From: DATAQC01 sp038238185
Lineage (GTDB): Bacteria > Actinomycetota > Acidimicrobiia > Acidimicrobiales > AC-14
Direction: 5' to 3'
NCBI GenBank assembly: GCA_038238185.1
Contig: JBBRXY010000007.1
Location: forward strand, 6,170 to 70,169
Length of the DNA stretch: 64,000 nucleotides
This document shows, piece by piece, positions 43,518-51,598 of this stretch (positions are counted from its first letter, which is position 1; the number at the start of each line of letters is the position of its first letter). The position numbers and the translations under genes are program-made. The notes beneath the pieces were generated by a model. It had not been told where the DNA came from and made no database searches. It worked only from the letters and a program-made list of their open reading frames with translations.

Positions 43518-44258
43518 TTACGAGCGGACGAAGCGCCTGCCGACGATCTTGGTGGATGCCAGCAGGGCGAGGGCCAGTCCGAGCAGGGCGACGGTGGTGC
43601 CTCCCGAGTCGTTGGCTCGCAGGCGCAGGGCCTGGCTGAACCCGATCGGTGACTCGTTGGCGTCGGGGGTTGCCGGTGTCTCGACGACCGACGAGGCGCT
43701 GGTGCCGGCCGGAGCCGAATCGGTACTCCCGCCGACGGCGATACCCGAGGTACTGGCCTCGCCGCCCACGGCGGCACCCGCCGAGGCGTGGGCGGCGTCG
43801 CCTGCGCCGGGGGAAGCCTGAGCGGCGTTGGTGGAGACCTGGGCCGATCGGGAGGCAACGGCCGTCCCGCCGCCGGAACCGGACCCGGATGCGGTGGGCG
43901 AGGCCACCGCATTGCTCGACGTCACCGAGGCGGTGCTGGGACTCCCGCCGGAATCACCTGAGATGGCCACGGGCTCGCTGGTGGAGATGGCCGTGGCATC
44001 GCCCGTGTTCCCGCTGTTTGAGGCGGACGAGCTGGCGGTGGAGGGCCCGGAGTTGCCGGAGGTGGCCGTGGGGTTGGCTGCGACGTTCGAGTCTCCCGCC
44101 GCGCCTCCGCCGGCGGTGCCGGTGGTGGCACTGCCACCCCCGGTGCTCGATTGGGTCGGCCCTGCGAACGCAGGGGAGGCGAAGAACAGAACCGTGGTCA
44201 TCGCCGCCGCTGTCGCCAGCAACGAAACGATCGACCGCCGTTGTGTCGTCTCTGCCAT
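43518..44258 (-). CDS. Ser/Ala/Gly-rich surface protein with C-terminal membrane anchor
   Basis: The protein has 246 residues. The signal peptide is MAETTQRRSIVSLLATAAAM and ends SPAFA. The body is low-complexity Ser/Ala/Gly/Thr (for example SNSGNTGDATAIS), and the C-terminus is a membrane helix plus a basic tail (TVALLGLALALLASTKIVGRRF). The end resembles sortase- or membrane-anchored wall proteins but has no LPxTG motif. It is probably a glycosylated stalk on the cell surface. The start is set at 44258, which gives the signal peptide. Confidence 0.65.
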   Translation of the reverse strand: MAETTQRRSIVSLLATAAAMTTVLFFASPAFAGPTQSSTGGGSATTGTAGGGAAGDSNVAANPTATSGNSGPSTASSSASNSGNTGDATAISTSEPVAISGDSGGSPSTASVTSSNAVASPTASGSGSGGGTAVASRSAQVSTNAAQASPGAGDAAHASAGAAVGGEASTSGIAVGGSTDSAPAGTSASSVVETPATPDANESPIGFSQALRLRANDSGGTTVALLGLALALLASTKIVGRRFVRS

Positions 44259-44403
44259 AAACCCGACCCTCCGCGATTGAACAAGCTCCGAACGCACAAC
44301 CCTATCTCCCTCGGCCCGGTCGGGGGCACCTCGGCGGCCTGCCAATCACCGGATGACCAGGAGCTATCGTTTTCGACGACGTGAACAGGGGAAGCCTCCA
44401 ACG

Positions 44404-45036
44404 ATGAGCAGCCTGTGGTTGGTCGACATCGAAAATCCCCTTCTCACCGAGGCGGCGCTGGCCCGTATCGACGACGAGGCCGGTCCTGACCGCCTGACCT
44501 GGAACACCTTCCAGACTCTGGCCCTCTGGGACCCCGACGTCTGGGTACCCCGGTTCGTCGAGGTGGCATGCGGCGAGGGCAGCCCCTTCGAGGCCCTGGA
44601 GTGGTCGGGGTCGTCCGTCCGGCCCTGGGGAGCGTCGCTCGCCCACCCGGGTGCCGCCGACGTGGTGATCGAGGGTCCCGAAGCCCTCATCCTGGCCGTC
44701 GCCACCATGGATCCCGACCCCCCGGTCGACGTGCTCCGGGCCGCCGCCCTGGAGTCCCTCGGTCATACCGTGGGTCCGAGCCACCAAGTGGGCCTCGTCA
44801 TCGTCGTCCCCCCGGGCACCCCCGACCTCGGTCCGTGGCTCGAGGTGGCCGCAGAAGACCAGCCTGCCCACGACGGGCTTGTCGAGCTGATCCCCGGCTC
44901 CAGCGGGTGGATCACCTGGCGGGAGCTGGCCGAGTTGGCCCTCGACCTTGCCGAGGAGTCCGACGAGCTCCGGGGCGAAGCGGTACACCGTCTCGTGAGC
45001 CAGGTCCAGGCCCGATTCCCCGACGCCGAACTGTGA
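44404..45036 (+). CDS. Hypothetical protein
   Basis: The soluble, acidic protein has 210 residues and starts MSSLWLVDIENPLLTEAALARI. It contains WNTFQTLALWDPDVWVPRFVEVA and ends in a long helix (ELAELALDLAEESDELRG). Codon use fits the genome, which supports a real gene. No family was recognised. It stands alone, just before the degraded island. Confidence 0.6.
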   Translation: MSSLWLVDIENPLLTEAALARIDDEAGPDRLTWNTFQTLALWDPDVWVPRFVEVACGEGSPFEALEWSGSSVRPWGASLAHPGAADVVIEGPEALILAVATMDPDPPVDVLRAAALESLGHTVGPSHQVGLVIVVPPGTPDLGPWLEVAAEDQPAHDGLVELIPGSSGWITWRELAELALDLAEESDELRGEAVHRLVSQVQARFPDAEL

Positions 45037-45173
45037 GAGCCACCCGCTAGAGCCGACTTCGCCGGCGGGGCCGCCGGCACTTTTTCGGCCCTGCGCCCCG
45101 GTTGTAGCGTTTGCTTCACCTCGGTCGCCGGGGCACGGCGGCCCTCTGGGCCTGGTCGTTCGTCGGAGGTCGA

Positions 45174-45956
45174 GTGGGGCGTAGGGAGGACGTTTGGACG
45201 GGAGTAGCCGTAGCCGTCATGGCGATCGTTGCCGTACTCGACAGCGTCCTGGGCGGCCCCGGCTTCGACGGGTTGTTGGTGGCGCCGTGGTCGTGGCCTC
45301 GGCCACGCTGAGCACGCGACGGACCGTCGTCCTTGCCGTCGCCGCGGTGGTCGCGGCGATCGTCATCGGGGGCGTGCACGGTCGTCTGGTCATGGTCAGC
45401 GGAGCGGTACGGGTGATCGGCGTGGCGGCCGTCGGCGCCTTCTGTGTCCTCGCCTCCCACTGGCGCGAGCGCCGGGAGGGCGTCCTCCAGCGGGTGACCC
45501 GTGTGGCCGAGGTGGCTCAGTTGGCCATTCTCCGTCCCATTCCGTCGCGGGTCGGGTCGATGACCTTCGCCACCCGCTACATCTCGGCCGCCGATCAGGC
45601 ATTCATCGGCGGCGACCTCTATGAGGTGGTTCCGTCGGCGACCGGCGTGCGGGTGGTGGTGGGCGACGTGCGGGGGAAGGGCCTGGAGGCGGTACGCCTG
45701 GCCGGCGCTCGTGCTCGGCTCGTTCCGGGAGGCGGCGAATGTGGAGGACGCACTCGCCGACGTGGCCAGGGCCATCGACCGTGCCGTCGTCGGCGACATC
45801 TCCATCGAGGACTTCGTCACCGCAGTCTTCGTGGAATTTCGGCCCGAGGGACTACCGAAGGTTGGCGGAAAGATCATTCCGGTTGTGGGTAAGGCGATCC
45901 AACCCCTCGGCTACGGGCTCACAGCGTTGGACGCTGTGTGTACCGCCAACTCATGA
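45174..45956 (+). pseudogene. SpoIIE/PP2C-type membrane phosphatase, frameshifted and truncated
   Basis: Pieces of one gene lie in two frames. Membrane helices VAVAVMAIVAVLDSVLGGPG and RTVVLAVAAVVAAIVIGG come first. The linker RVTRVAEVAQLAILRPIPSR and the phosphatase core FIGGDLYEVVPSATGVRVVVGDVRGKG follow, then SFREAANVEDALADVARAIDRAV and FVTAVFVEF. One base is missing near 45285 and one extra C lies near 45702. After about 45848 the phosphatase is cut off and the frame runs into LPKVGGKIIPVVGKAIQPLG, which looks like the C-terminal region of an RHS-type protein. The gene cannot be functional as read. Confidence 0.75.
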
Positions 45957-45983
45957 TGTCCCCGTACCCTGGGTTGTCCTGTT

Positions 45984-46223
45984 ATGTTTCAATTAGAACC
46001 CGGTTTCGCCGTGCCTAGATTCCGACGATGGTGGCATAATGAGGATTCATTCTGGAAGTTCACCTATTTCTTCTCGGCCTATCTCTTTTTTGGTGGGGCC
46101 GCAGTTGGTGGCATACTGAAACTACGAGATCCGGCGCAGATAGTCGGGTTCGCATTGTTCGCGGGGTTCTCAGCTGCGGTATTTGCTCTGGCGATATTGG
46201 CGTTGGTTCGTAAGCGATGGTAA
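45984..46223 (+). CDS. Small two-helix membrane protein, possible immunity protein
   Basis: This 79-residue protein (MFQLEPGFAVPRFRRWW) has two hydrophobic segments (FSAYLFFGGAAVGGILKL and ALFAGFSAAVFALAILALV). The DNA is clearly richer in A+T than its surroundings, suggesting acquisition. It follows an RHS-like C-terminal tip by about 25 bp, the usual place for an immunity gene. That role is inferred from position and size only. Confidence 0.45.
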   Translation: MFQLEPGFAVPRFRRWWHNEDSFWKFTYFFSAYLFFGGAAVGGILKLRDPAQIVGFALFAGFSAAVFALAILALVRKRW

Positions 46224-46261
46224 AAAGGCTCAGGGTTTGGGGGGTCTACGCCTTCGCCGCC

Positions 46262-46480
46262 AGCGGCGGCTGTGGGCCCATGGCAAACGCCGGCAAGAAC
46301 TCCAACCGCACCGCCGTCACCGACAACGGGGGAGCGGCCACCACCTACTGCTCCGACAACGCCGACCGGCTGGTCTCGTCCAGCGATGCCGCCAACGTGG
46401 GCACGCCTGTCTATGACCTGCGCGGCAACGCCACCCGGATGGGCACCCAGACCCTGGGCTACGACAGCTCGAGGCATTAG
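46262..46480 (+). pseudogene. RHS/YD-repeat protein fragment
   Basis: The open stretch contains NSNRTAVTDNGGAATTYCSDN followed by ADRLVSSSDAANVG and YDLRGNATRMGTQTLGYDS. These are typical RHS repeats of actinobacterial polymorphic toxins. There is no start, no N-terminal delivery part and no toxin domain, so it is a remnant. Confidence 0.7.
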
Positions 46481-46555
46481 ACCGTGGGGTCATGTGGTTT
46501 GTCGGGATTACACGAAAGCGGTCGGCAACGAAGTACCTCCTCCAGGTAAGTGGGA

Positions 46556-46801
46556 ATGAATATGAACAGGGCAGCGCCTGCATTAGACGAAATCTCGGTC
46601 GCTCGGCCGTCAGGATCGTTATTGAGATCTATTGGTATCCTCGGGTGTGGATCGATAGCTATTGCCCTATACCTGGTTGCAATAGGCCTTTCCCGAGGAG
46701 GACCGTACCTCTACCTAGACATTTCACTTGCGCTAGGGTTTTTGCTGTTCGGCCTTGTGATGCTGCTGGGGTTGTTCCGTGGACTGCGAGTTGGGCGGTA
46801 G
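46556..46801 (+). CDS. Second small two-helix membrane protein, possible immunity protein
   Basis: This 81-residue protein starts MNMNRAAPALDEISV and has two membrane helices (SIGILGCGSIAIALYLVAIGL and LDISLALGFLLFGLVMLLGLF). Its base composition is lower in GC than the flanks. It lies directly behind an RHS repeat fragment, like the protein at 45984. The two do not look alike in sequence. An immunity role is a guess from context. Confidence 0.4.
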   Translation: MNMNRAAPALDEISVARPSGSLLRSIGILGCGSIAIALYLVAIGLSRGGPYLYLDISLALGFLLFGLVMLLGLFRGLRVGR

Positions 46802-46898
46802 CTTCGCGGAAATTCAGGCCGCGACAGGGTCGGACGAAGCCGTGCTAGCACGCATTGTTAAGATACGAAGGAATCCAACCGCAGTTGCTTCTGTCGCC

Positions 46899-47180
46899 GC
46901 CTCGGCTTGCACCGCCTACGCCTCGACTACGCGCCGCCGACCACCGGCAGCCCGCAACTGGTTCTGCGCTGGACACCGCCGGGGGGTAACGACGTGGCCG
47001 TGCCGGCCCGCGCCCTGGCGCCCGCTACGCCAACGCCACCAAGACCGTCACCGACGACGATCACGGTGTGCCCGCGACCACCACGACCACCGACGTGGAG
47101 TCCGAGAACGGCCTGGTCAAGACCACCACCACCGACCCCGCCGCTCCCATCCGCTCCAAGGGCGGCGAGACCGAGTGGAT
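46899..47180 (+). pseudogene. PA14/RHS linker fragment
   Basis: Two frames carry LHRLRLDYAPPTTGSPQLVLRW and TPPGGNDVAVPARAL, then YANATKTVTDDDHGVPATTT and ENGLVKTTTTDP. The first is the end of a PA14-type lectin domain and the second is the linker found in actinobacterial RHS proteins. A frame break near 47020 separates them. This is a decayed fragment. Confidence 0.55.
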
Positions 47181-47232
47181 CTACTGGGGCACGGGCACGG
47201 CCCACCTATTGCCGCGGCTCCTGCATCTCGGG

Positions 47233-47422
47233 GACGGGTCGATCCGCACGAGCGGACCCCGATTTCTGTCCAGCCGTCGGCCCGTGCCCTCCCGACGCCC
47301 GGGGCCGGCCGACATCTGCCCGCACACCGGGCGGGCCCGGCTGGGCTACGACCGCGCTCGCGCCCTCCTCCAGGCCGCTACCGGGTGGAACCTCCACCAG
47401 CTCCGCCACTCAGCGGCCGCCG
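47233..47422 (+). pseudogene. Tyrosine recombinase (integrase) C-terminal remnant
   Basis: The stretch reads GRARLGYDRARALLQAATGWNLHQLRHSAA, which includes the HxxR catalytic box of phage-type integrases (HQLRH). Similar segments (ADICPHTGRARLGYDRAR) occur in actinobacterial site-specific recombinases. The N-terminal domains and the catalytic tyrosine are missing. Confidence 0.6.
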
Positions 47423-47431
47423 GGAACCCCT

Positions 47432-48118
47432 TCAGCGCGGGACGCCGGCCGGGCCGAACAGGGGTGAGCCCGGGACAGGATCCCCGTTGTCGTCGGTTTG
47501 GGCGAGTTGCGACTGGAAGGCGAGGAAGAAGGCCAACCATCGGCCTTCGCCGGGAAAATGGATAAAAAGCGCCCCGTCCTGCCAGACGCCGTTGTCGCCG
47601 GCGTGGGGACCGGGACTGCCCTGGTTGAGATGGATGTCGTGGATGCCGCTACCAGGCTTGAACGAGAAGACCTCGTCGGCCTTGTCCGGCTCTGGTCCCC
47701 ACTTGCTGCCGAAGGCGTAGAACCGGGCGCCGGCGTCGATGGCCTGGCCGACGTGGGTCTCGAAGATCTCACTCAGGTCGTTGTCGGGCCCGGGCGCCTC
47801 GAAGGGCAGTGCCGACATGTCCTCGGGCCGGAACAACGCGCCGCGGATGAAGTCGAGGGCCAGGCCGCCGGGGCGGTTCGGAAGTGCCGTGTAGCCATCG
47901 CCGAGGTCCGGAAGGTCGGACAGCAGCGCGTGGTCGTAGTCGGGTTCGAGCAGGAAGAGGAGCTCCGAGGGGCTCTGGTCCGACATGACGTTGACGGCTA
48001 CCCGGTGGCAGATCTCTTGGACCTCGAGCTGGATCTGGAAGTGGGGCTTTCCGATCTTGCCGGCGAGCTTGGCCTCCACGGCCGTTCCGGCGAGGACGCC
48101 GTACCCCCCGATCGCCAT
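47432..48118 (-). CDS. DUF2278 (YukJ-like) protein
   Basis: The 228-residue protein matches DUF2278 along its length. Family segments are the opening YGVLAGTAVEAK, then ICHRVAVNVMSDQSPSELLFL, GGLALDFIRGALF and PGPDNDLSEIF, and later FYAFGSKWGPE, GIHDIHLNQG and DNGVWQDGALFIHFPG. The family is widespread, about this size and of unknown function. It ends at the edge of the degraded island. The small gene at 48128-48472 lies 9 nt upstream on the same strand. Confidence 0.85.
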   Translation of the reverse strand: MAIGGYGVLAGTAVEAKLAGKIGKPHFQIQLEVQEICHRVAVNVMSDQSPSELLFLLEPDYDHALLSDLPDLGDGYTALPNRPGGLALDFIRGALFRPEDMSALPFEAPGPDNDLSEIFETHVGQAIDAGARFYAFGSKWGPEPDKADEVFSFKPGSGIHDIHLNQGSPGPHAGDNGVWQDGALFIHFPGEGRWLAFFLAFQSQLAQTDDNGDPVPGSPLFGPAGVPR

Positions 48119-48127
48119 GGTTCTGGG

Positions 48128-48472
48128 TCAGGCCCGGGCTGCGAGCCGGGCGGTCAGCCAGCTCACGCTGTCGGCCGAGGCCATGGCCTGCTCCCATCCG
48201 TCGAGCAGCCGTTCGACCTCGGAACCGTCGGCGATGGCGGCGAGCACCCGCACGCCCAGATGGTCGGGGGCGACGGGCATGGACACGACGTCGCCGAAGG
48301 GGTCGGCCCACACCGCCGGCGGGTCGTCCTGCATCACGTACAGCTCGCCGGTGTCGCCGATCCAGTTGAGCTCGTAGCGGCGCCCGTGGACGTCGTGCCA
48401 GTCCTGGCCGAACTGCAACTCGTCGGAGGTCCGGCGTCGTTCGTCGGCGTCGTAGAACTCTTCGATGTCCAA
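48128..48472 (-). CDS. Conserved hypothetical protein upstream of DUF2278
   Basis: This 114-residue protein starts MDIEEFYDADERRRTSDELQFG and contains WHDVHGRRYELNWIGDTGELYVM, which looks like an actinobacterial protein family without a name. Spacing of 9 nt to the DUF2278 gene indicates a two-gene operon. It is divergent from typA. No functional motif is seen. Confidence 0.65.
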   Translation of the reverse strand: MDIEEFYDADERRRTSDELQFGQDWHDVHGRRYELNWIGDTGELYVMQDDPPAVWADPFGDVVSMPVAPDHLGVRVLAAIADGSEVERLLDGWEQAMASADSVSWLTARLAARA

Positions 48473-48587
48473 CGGGTGCTCCTCAGCTTTCGAGATTCGG
48501 CCAACGTTGCGATGCCAGGACCTCCGACACTACGCGCCCGCTCTTGGTCGGGGCTGCGGCCGGGCACCGGTACGATAGGTAGCTCCC

Positions 48588-50405
48588 ATGCTTGATCCCG
48601 CCATCCGCAACGTCGCCCTCGTCGCACACGTCGACCACGGGAAGACGACCCTCGTCGACACCATCCTGCGCCAGACCGGCACCTTCGCCGAGCACGCGGC
48701 GTTGGTGGACCGCGTCATGGATTCGAACGACCAGGAACGGGAGCGGGGCATCACCATCCTGGCCAAGGCTGCGTCGGTGCACTGGCGGGGGACCAAGATC
48801 AACCTGGTCGACACCCCGGGCCATGCCGACTTCGGAGGCGAGGTGGAGCGGGCCCTGGCCATGGTCGACGGCGTCCTGCTACTCGTCGACGCCGCTGAGG
48901 GTCCCCTGCCCCAGACGCGCTACGTCCTCTCAAAGGCCGTTGCTGCCGACCTTCCTGCGGTGGTCGTGCTCAACAAGGTCGACCGGTCCGATGCCCGTCC
49001 CAAAGAGGTGCTCGACCAGATCTACCAGCTCTTCATGGACCTCGAGGTTCCCGACCACCACATCGACTTCCCGATAATCTCGGCCATCGCCCGCCAGGGC
49101 CGGGCCATCGAGGGTGTGGGATTCCCCGACGAGGACGCCACCCTGGCGCCCCTCCTCGACGCCGTGCTGCACACCGTGCCGGCCCCCATCGGCGATCCTG
49201 CCGCCCCCCTGCAGGCCCTGGTCACCAACCTCGACGCGTCGGACTATCTCGGGCGCCTGGCCATCGGCCGGGTGATGCGCGGAACGCTCCGGGCCGGACG
49301 CCCGGTGGCTCTGGTGACGGCCGGCGACTCGCCCCCGCCCCGAAAGCCGGCCCAGCTGCTTTCCGTGGAGGGCCTCGGTCGCATCCCCGCCACCGAGATC
49401 GTGGCCGGCGACCTCTTCGTGTTGGCGGGGTTCCCCGAGGTGGAGATCGGCGACACCCTGGCCGACCCGGCCGACCCCGATCCGTTGCCTCGCCTCACCG
49501 TCGACGAGCCGGTATTGCGGATGACCTTCGGCGTCAATACCTCGCCGCTGGCCGGAAAGTCCGGCCGCTACCTCACCTCCCGGCACTTGCGCGAGCGCCT
49601 GGCGCGCGAGGTGCTCGGCAACGTCGCCATCCGGGTGGAGGAGACCGCCTCCCCCGACATCCTCCAGGTCGCCGGCCGCGGTGAGTTGCAACTGGCCGTG
49701 CTCATCGAGTCGATGCGCCGGGAGGGCTACGAGTTGGAGGCCAGCCGGCCCGAGGTGATCACCCGCCAGATCGACGGTGTCACCCACGAGCCCGTCGAGG
49801 AAGGCGTGATCGACGTCCCCGACGACCATGTGGGCACGGTCACGCAGATCCTTGCCCCCCGGAAGGGCGTTGTCCTCGACATCAGGGGTGGCGATCCCGG
49901 ACGTACCGTCCTGTCGTTCGAGGCCCCCGCCCGGGGCTTGTTGGGCATGCGGGGCCAGCTGCTCACGGCCAGCCGGGGTACGGCGCTGCTGCACACCCGT
50001 CATCGGGGCTGGGCCCGCTGGGCGGGCGAGCTGCCTCATCGCAAGGGGGGCGCCATGTTGGCCGATCGCTCGGGCACGGCCACCGGCTATGCGCTCGACG
50101 GGCTCCAGTTGCGGGGCGAGCTGTTCATCGGGCCGAACGAGGAGGTCTACGAAGGCATGATGGTGGGGGAGAACGCCAAGGCCGGCGACATGATGGTCAA
50201 CGTGGTGCGGGAGAAGCAGAAGACCAATATCCGGACCCACGCGGCCGACGACGCCATCAAGCTCACACCCCCCCGGGTGCTCACCATCGAAACGGCCATC
50301 GAGCTGATCGCCGAGGACGAGCTGGTGGAGATCACTCCCGCCGCGGTCCGGGTACGTAAGCGTCTCCTCCTGGAGCACGACCGTCGACGGTCGGCGCGCA
50401 AGTAG
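48588..50405 (+). CDS. typA: Ribosome-associated GTPase TypA/BipA
   Basis: This 605-residue translational GTPase has G1 AHVDHGKTT, a switch region with ERERGITILAKA, G3 DTPGHADF and G4 NKVDR. EF-G-like domains follow (QVAGRGELQLAVLIESMRREGYE), then the BipA-specific C-terminus (GQLLTASRGTALLHT, GELFIGPNEEVYEGMMVG, KTNIRTHAADDAIKLTPPR). It acts on ribosome assembly and stress or cold adaptation. Length and motifs are complete. Confidence 0.97.
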   Translation: MLDPAIRNVALVAHVDHGKTTLVDTILRQTGTFAEHAALVDRVMDSNDQERERGITILAKAASVHWRGTKINLVDTPGHADFGGEVERALAMVDGVLLLVDAAEGPLPQTRYVLSKAVAADLPAVVVLNKVDRSDARPKEVLDQIYQLFMDLEVPDHHIDFPIISAIARQGRAIEGVGFPDEDATLAPLLDAVLHTVPAPIGDPAAPLQALVTNLDASDYLGRLAIGRVMRGTLRAGRPVALVTAGDSPPPRKPAQLLSVEGLGRIPATEIVAGDLFVLAGFPEVEIGDTLADPADPDPLPRLTVDEPVLRMTFGVNTSPLAGKSGRYLTSRHLRERLAREVLGNVAIRVEETASPDILQVAGRGELQLAVLIESMRREGYELEASRPEVITRQIDGVTHEPVEEGVIDVPDDHVGTVTQILAPRKGVVLDIRGGDPGRTVLSFEAPARGLLGMRGQLLTASRGTALLHTRHRGWARWAGELPHRKGGAMLADRSGTATGYALDGLQLRGELFIGPNEEVYEGMMVGENAKAGDMMVNVVREKQKTNIRTHAADDAIKLTPPRVLTIETAIELIAEDELVEITPAAVRVRKRLLLEHDRRRSARK

Positions 50406-50487
50406 TCAACCCTTCGGGGGACCCGGCGGCGAATGTGTCACGGAATGACGGGGTATTGCCACAAATGTGGGCCCCGATGGTGGGATC

Positions 50488-51579
50488 ATGAGTTCGGTGC
50501 GCTCCCGAACGGTTGTGTTGGCGGCGCTGGCCGCGGGCGTGGGTCTCACGGCCGTCGTCCTGCTGGCCCGGGCCGACAGCGCCTTGGCCGTCGACGTCGA
50601 CGGGCACTCGGTCACACTGCCGAGATCGTCTCCAACGGTGGCCTCCGCCCTGACTGCGGCTCACGTCAGCGCCAAGGCCGGAGTCGTGCGGGCGGCGGTG
50701 AGCGGGCACGAGATCCCCGGCCAGGCCAATCCGGCCAGCATCACCGTCAACGGCGTTCCCGCGGCACTCGAGACCCGGCTGAAGCGCAACGACAAGGTGC
50801 AGGTCATACCGGGTGCCGACACCGTCGAGCCGGTCGACGAGCGCCAGACCCCCGGCGCCATCCCCGGTCTTCCCGACGTGGAACGGGAGCTGTGGCAGCC
50901 AGGGAGCTCCACCACGAACCACCAGACGGTCGGACGGTGGAGCGGGGAGATTGTCACCAACACGCCGGGCACCCCCGGGGTGGCGTCCCGGGCCGTGACC
51001 GACAAGATGGTGGCCCTCACCTTCGACGACGGTCCCGATCCGAAGTGGACTCCGTCGATCCTGGCCATCCTCAAAGAGGAGAAGGTGCCGGCCACGTTCT
51101 GCGTGGTGGGCTATTCGGTGAAGAAGTTCCCCGATCTCCTCAAGACCGAGCGCGACCTCGGCCACAGCTTCTGCGACCACACCCTCGACCACGCCCACCT
51201 CCCCAAACAGCCTCACGACGGGGTCGTCAACCAGGTGAAGGGGATGTCGGACCTGTTGGTCTCCATTCTCGGCGGCGCGCCTCCGGCGGTGATGCGGCCT
51301 CCCTACGGCGAGTTGTCGCCCGATGCCATCGCCGTCTCCCATGCCAACGGGATGCGGGTGCTCACCTGGAACGTCGACTCGAAGGACTACAACAAGCCCT
51401 CCGCAGCCAAGATCCAGTCAAACGTGGTGACCGCCGTGAAGCCGGGGTCGGTGGTGCTTATGCACGACGGTGGAGGCGACCGGGCCAACACGGTTGCCGC
51501 GCTGAGGCCGATCATTCAGGCTCTCAAGGCCCAGGGGTACCGATTCGTCACCCCGACAACAGTGCCGGTGGTGCCGTGA
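50488..51579 (+). CDS. Secreted NodB-type polysaccharide deacetylase
   Basis: The protein has 363 residues. A signal/membrane helix is followed by a small ubiquitin-like/DUF348-like region (VDVDGHSVTLPRSSPTVASAL) as in Rpf-type wall proteins. A NodB domain comes next: TFDDGPDP with the catalytic D180 and metal ligand D181, the histidines of CDHTLDHAHL, RPPYGE and a final VLMHDGGG. It would remove acetyl groups from peptidoglycan or another cell-envelope polysaccharide. The ATG at 50488 gives the best signal peptide; a GTG at 50467 is also open. Confidence 0.88.
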   Translation: MSSVRSRTVVLAALAAGVGLTAVVLLARADSALAVDVDGHSVTLPRSSPTVASALTAAHVSAKAGVVRAAVSGHEIPGQANPASITVNGVPAALETRLKRNDKVQVIPGADTVEPVDERQTPGAIPGLPDVERELWQPGSSTTNHQTVGRWSGEIVTNTPGTPGVASRAVTDKMVALTFDDGPDPKWTPSILAILKEEKVPATFCVVGYSVKKFPDLLKTERDLGHSFCDHTLDHAHLPKQPHDGVVNQVKGMSDLLVSILGGAPPAVMRPPYGELSPDAIAVSHANGMRVLTWNVDSKDYNKPSAAKIQSNVVTAVKPGSVVLMHDGGGDRANTVAALRPIIQALKAQGYRFVTPTTVPVVP

Positions 51580-51580
51580 G

Positions 51581-51592
51581 CCACCCGGGTGG
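51581..51592. repeat. 12-bp palindrome between convergent genes
   Basis: CCACCCGGGTGG fills most of the 19-bp gap between the deacetylase stop and the beta-propeller gene stop. A short shared stem is possible. It is too short and lacks T-tracts, so terminator function is unsure. Confidence 0.3.
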
Positions 51593-51598
51593 TGCGCC

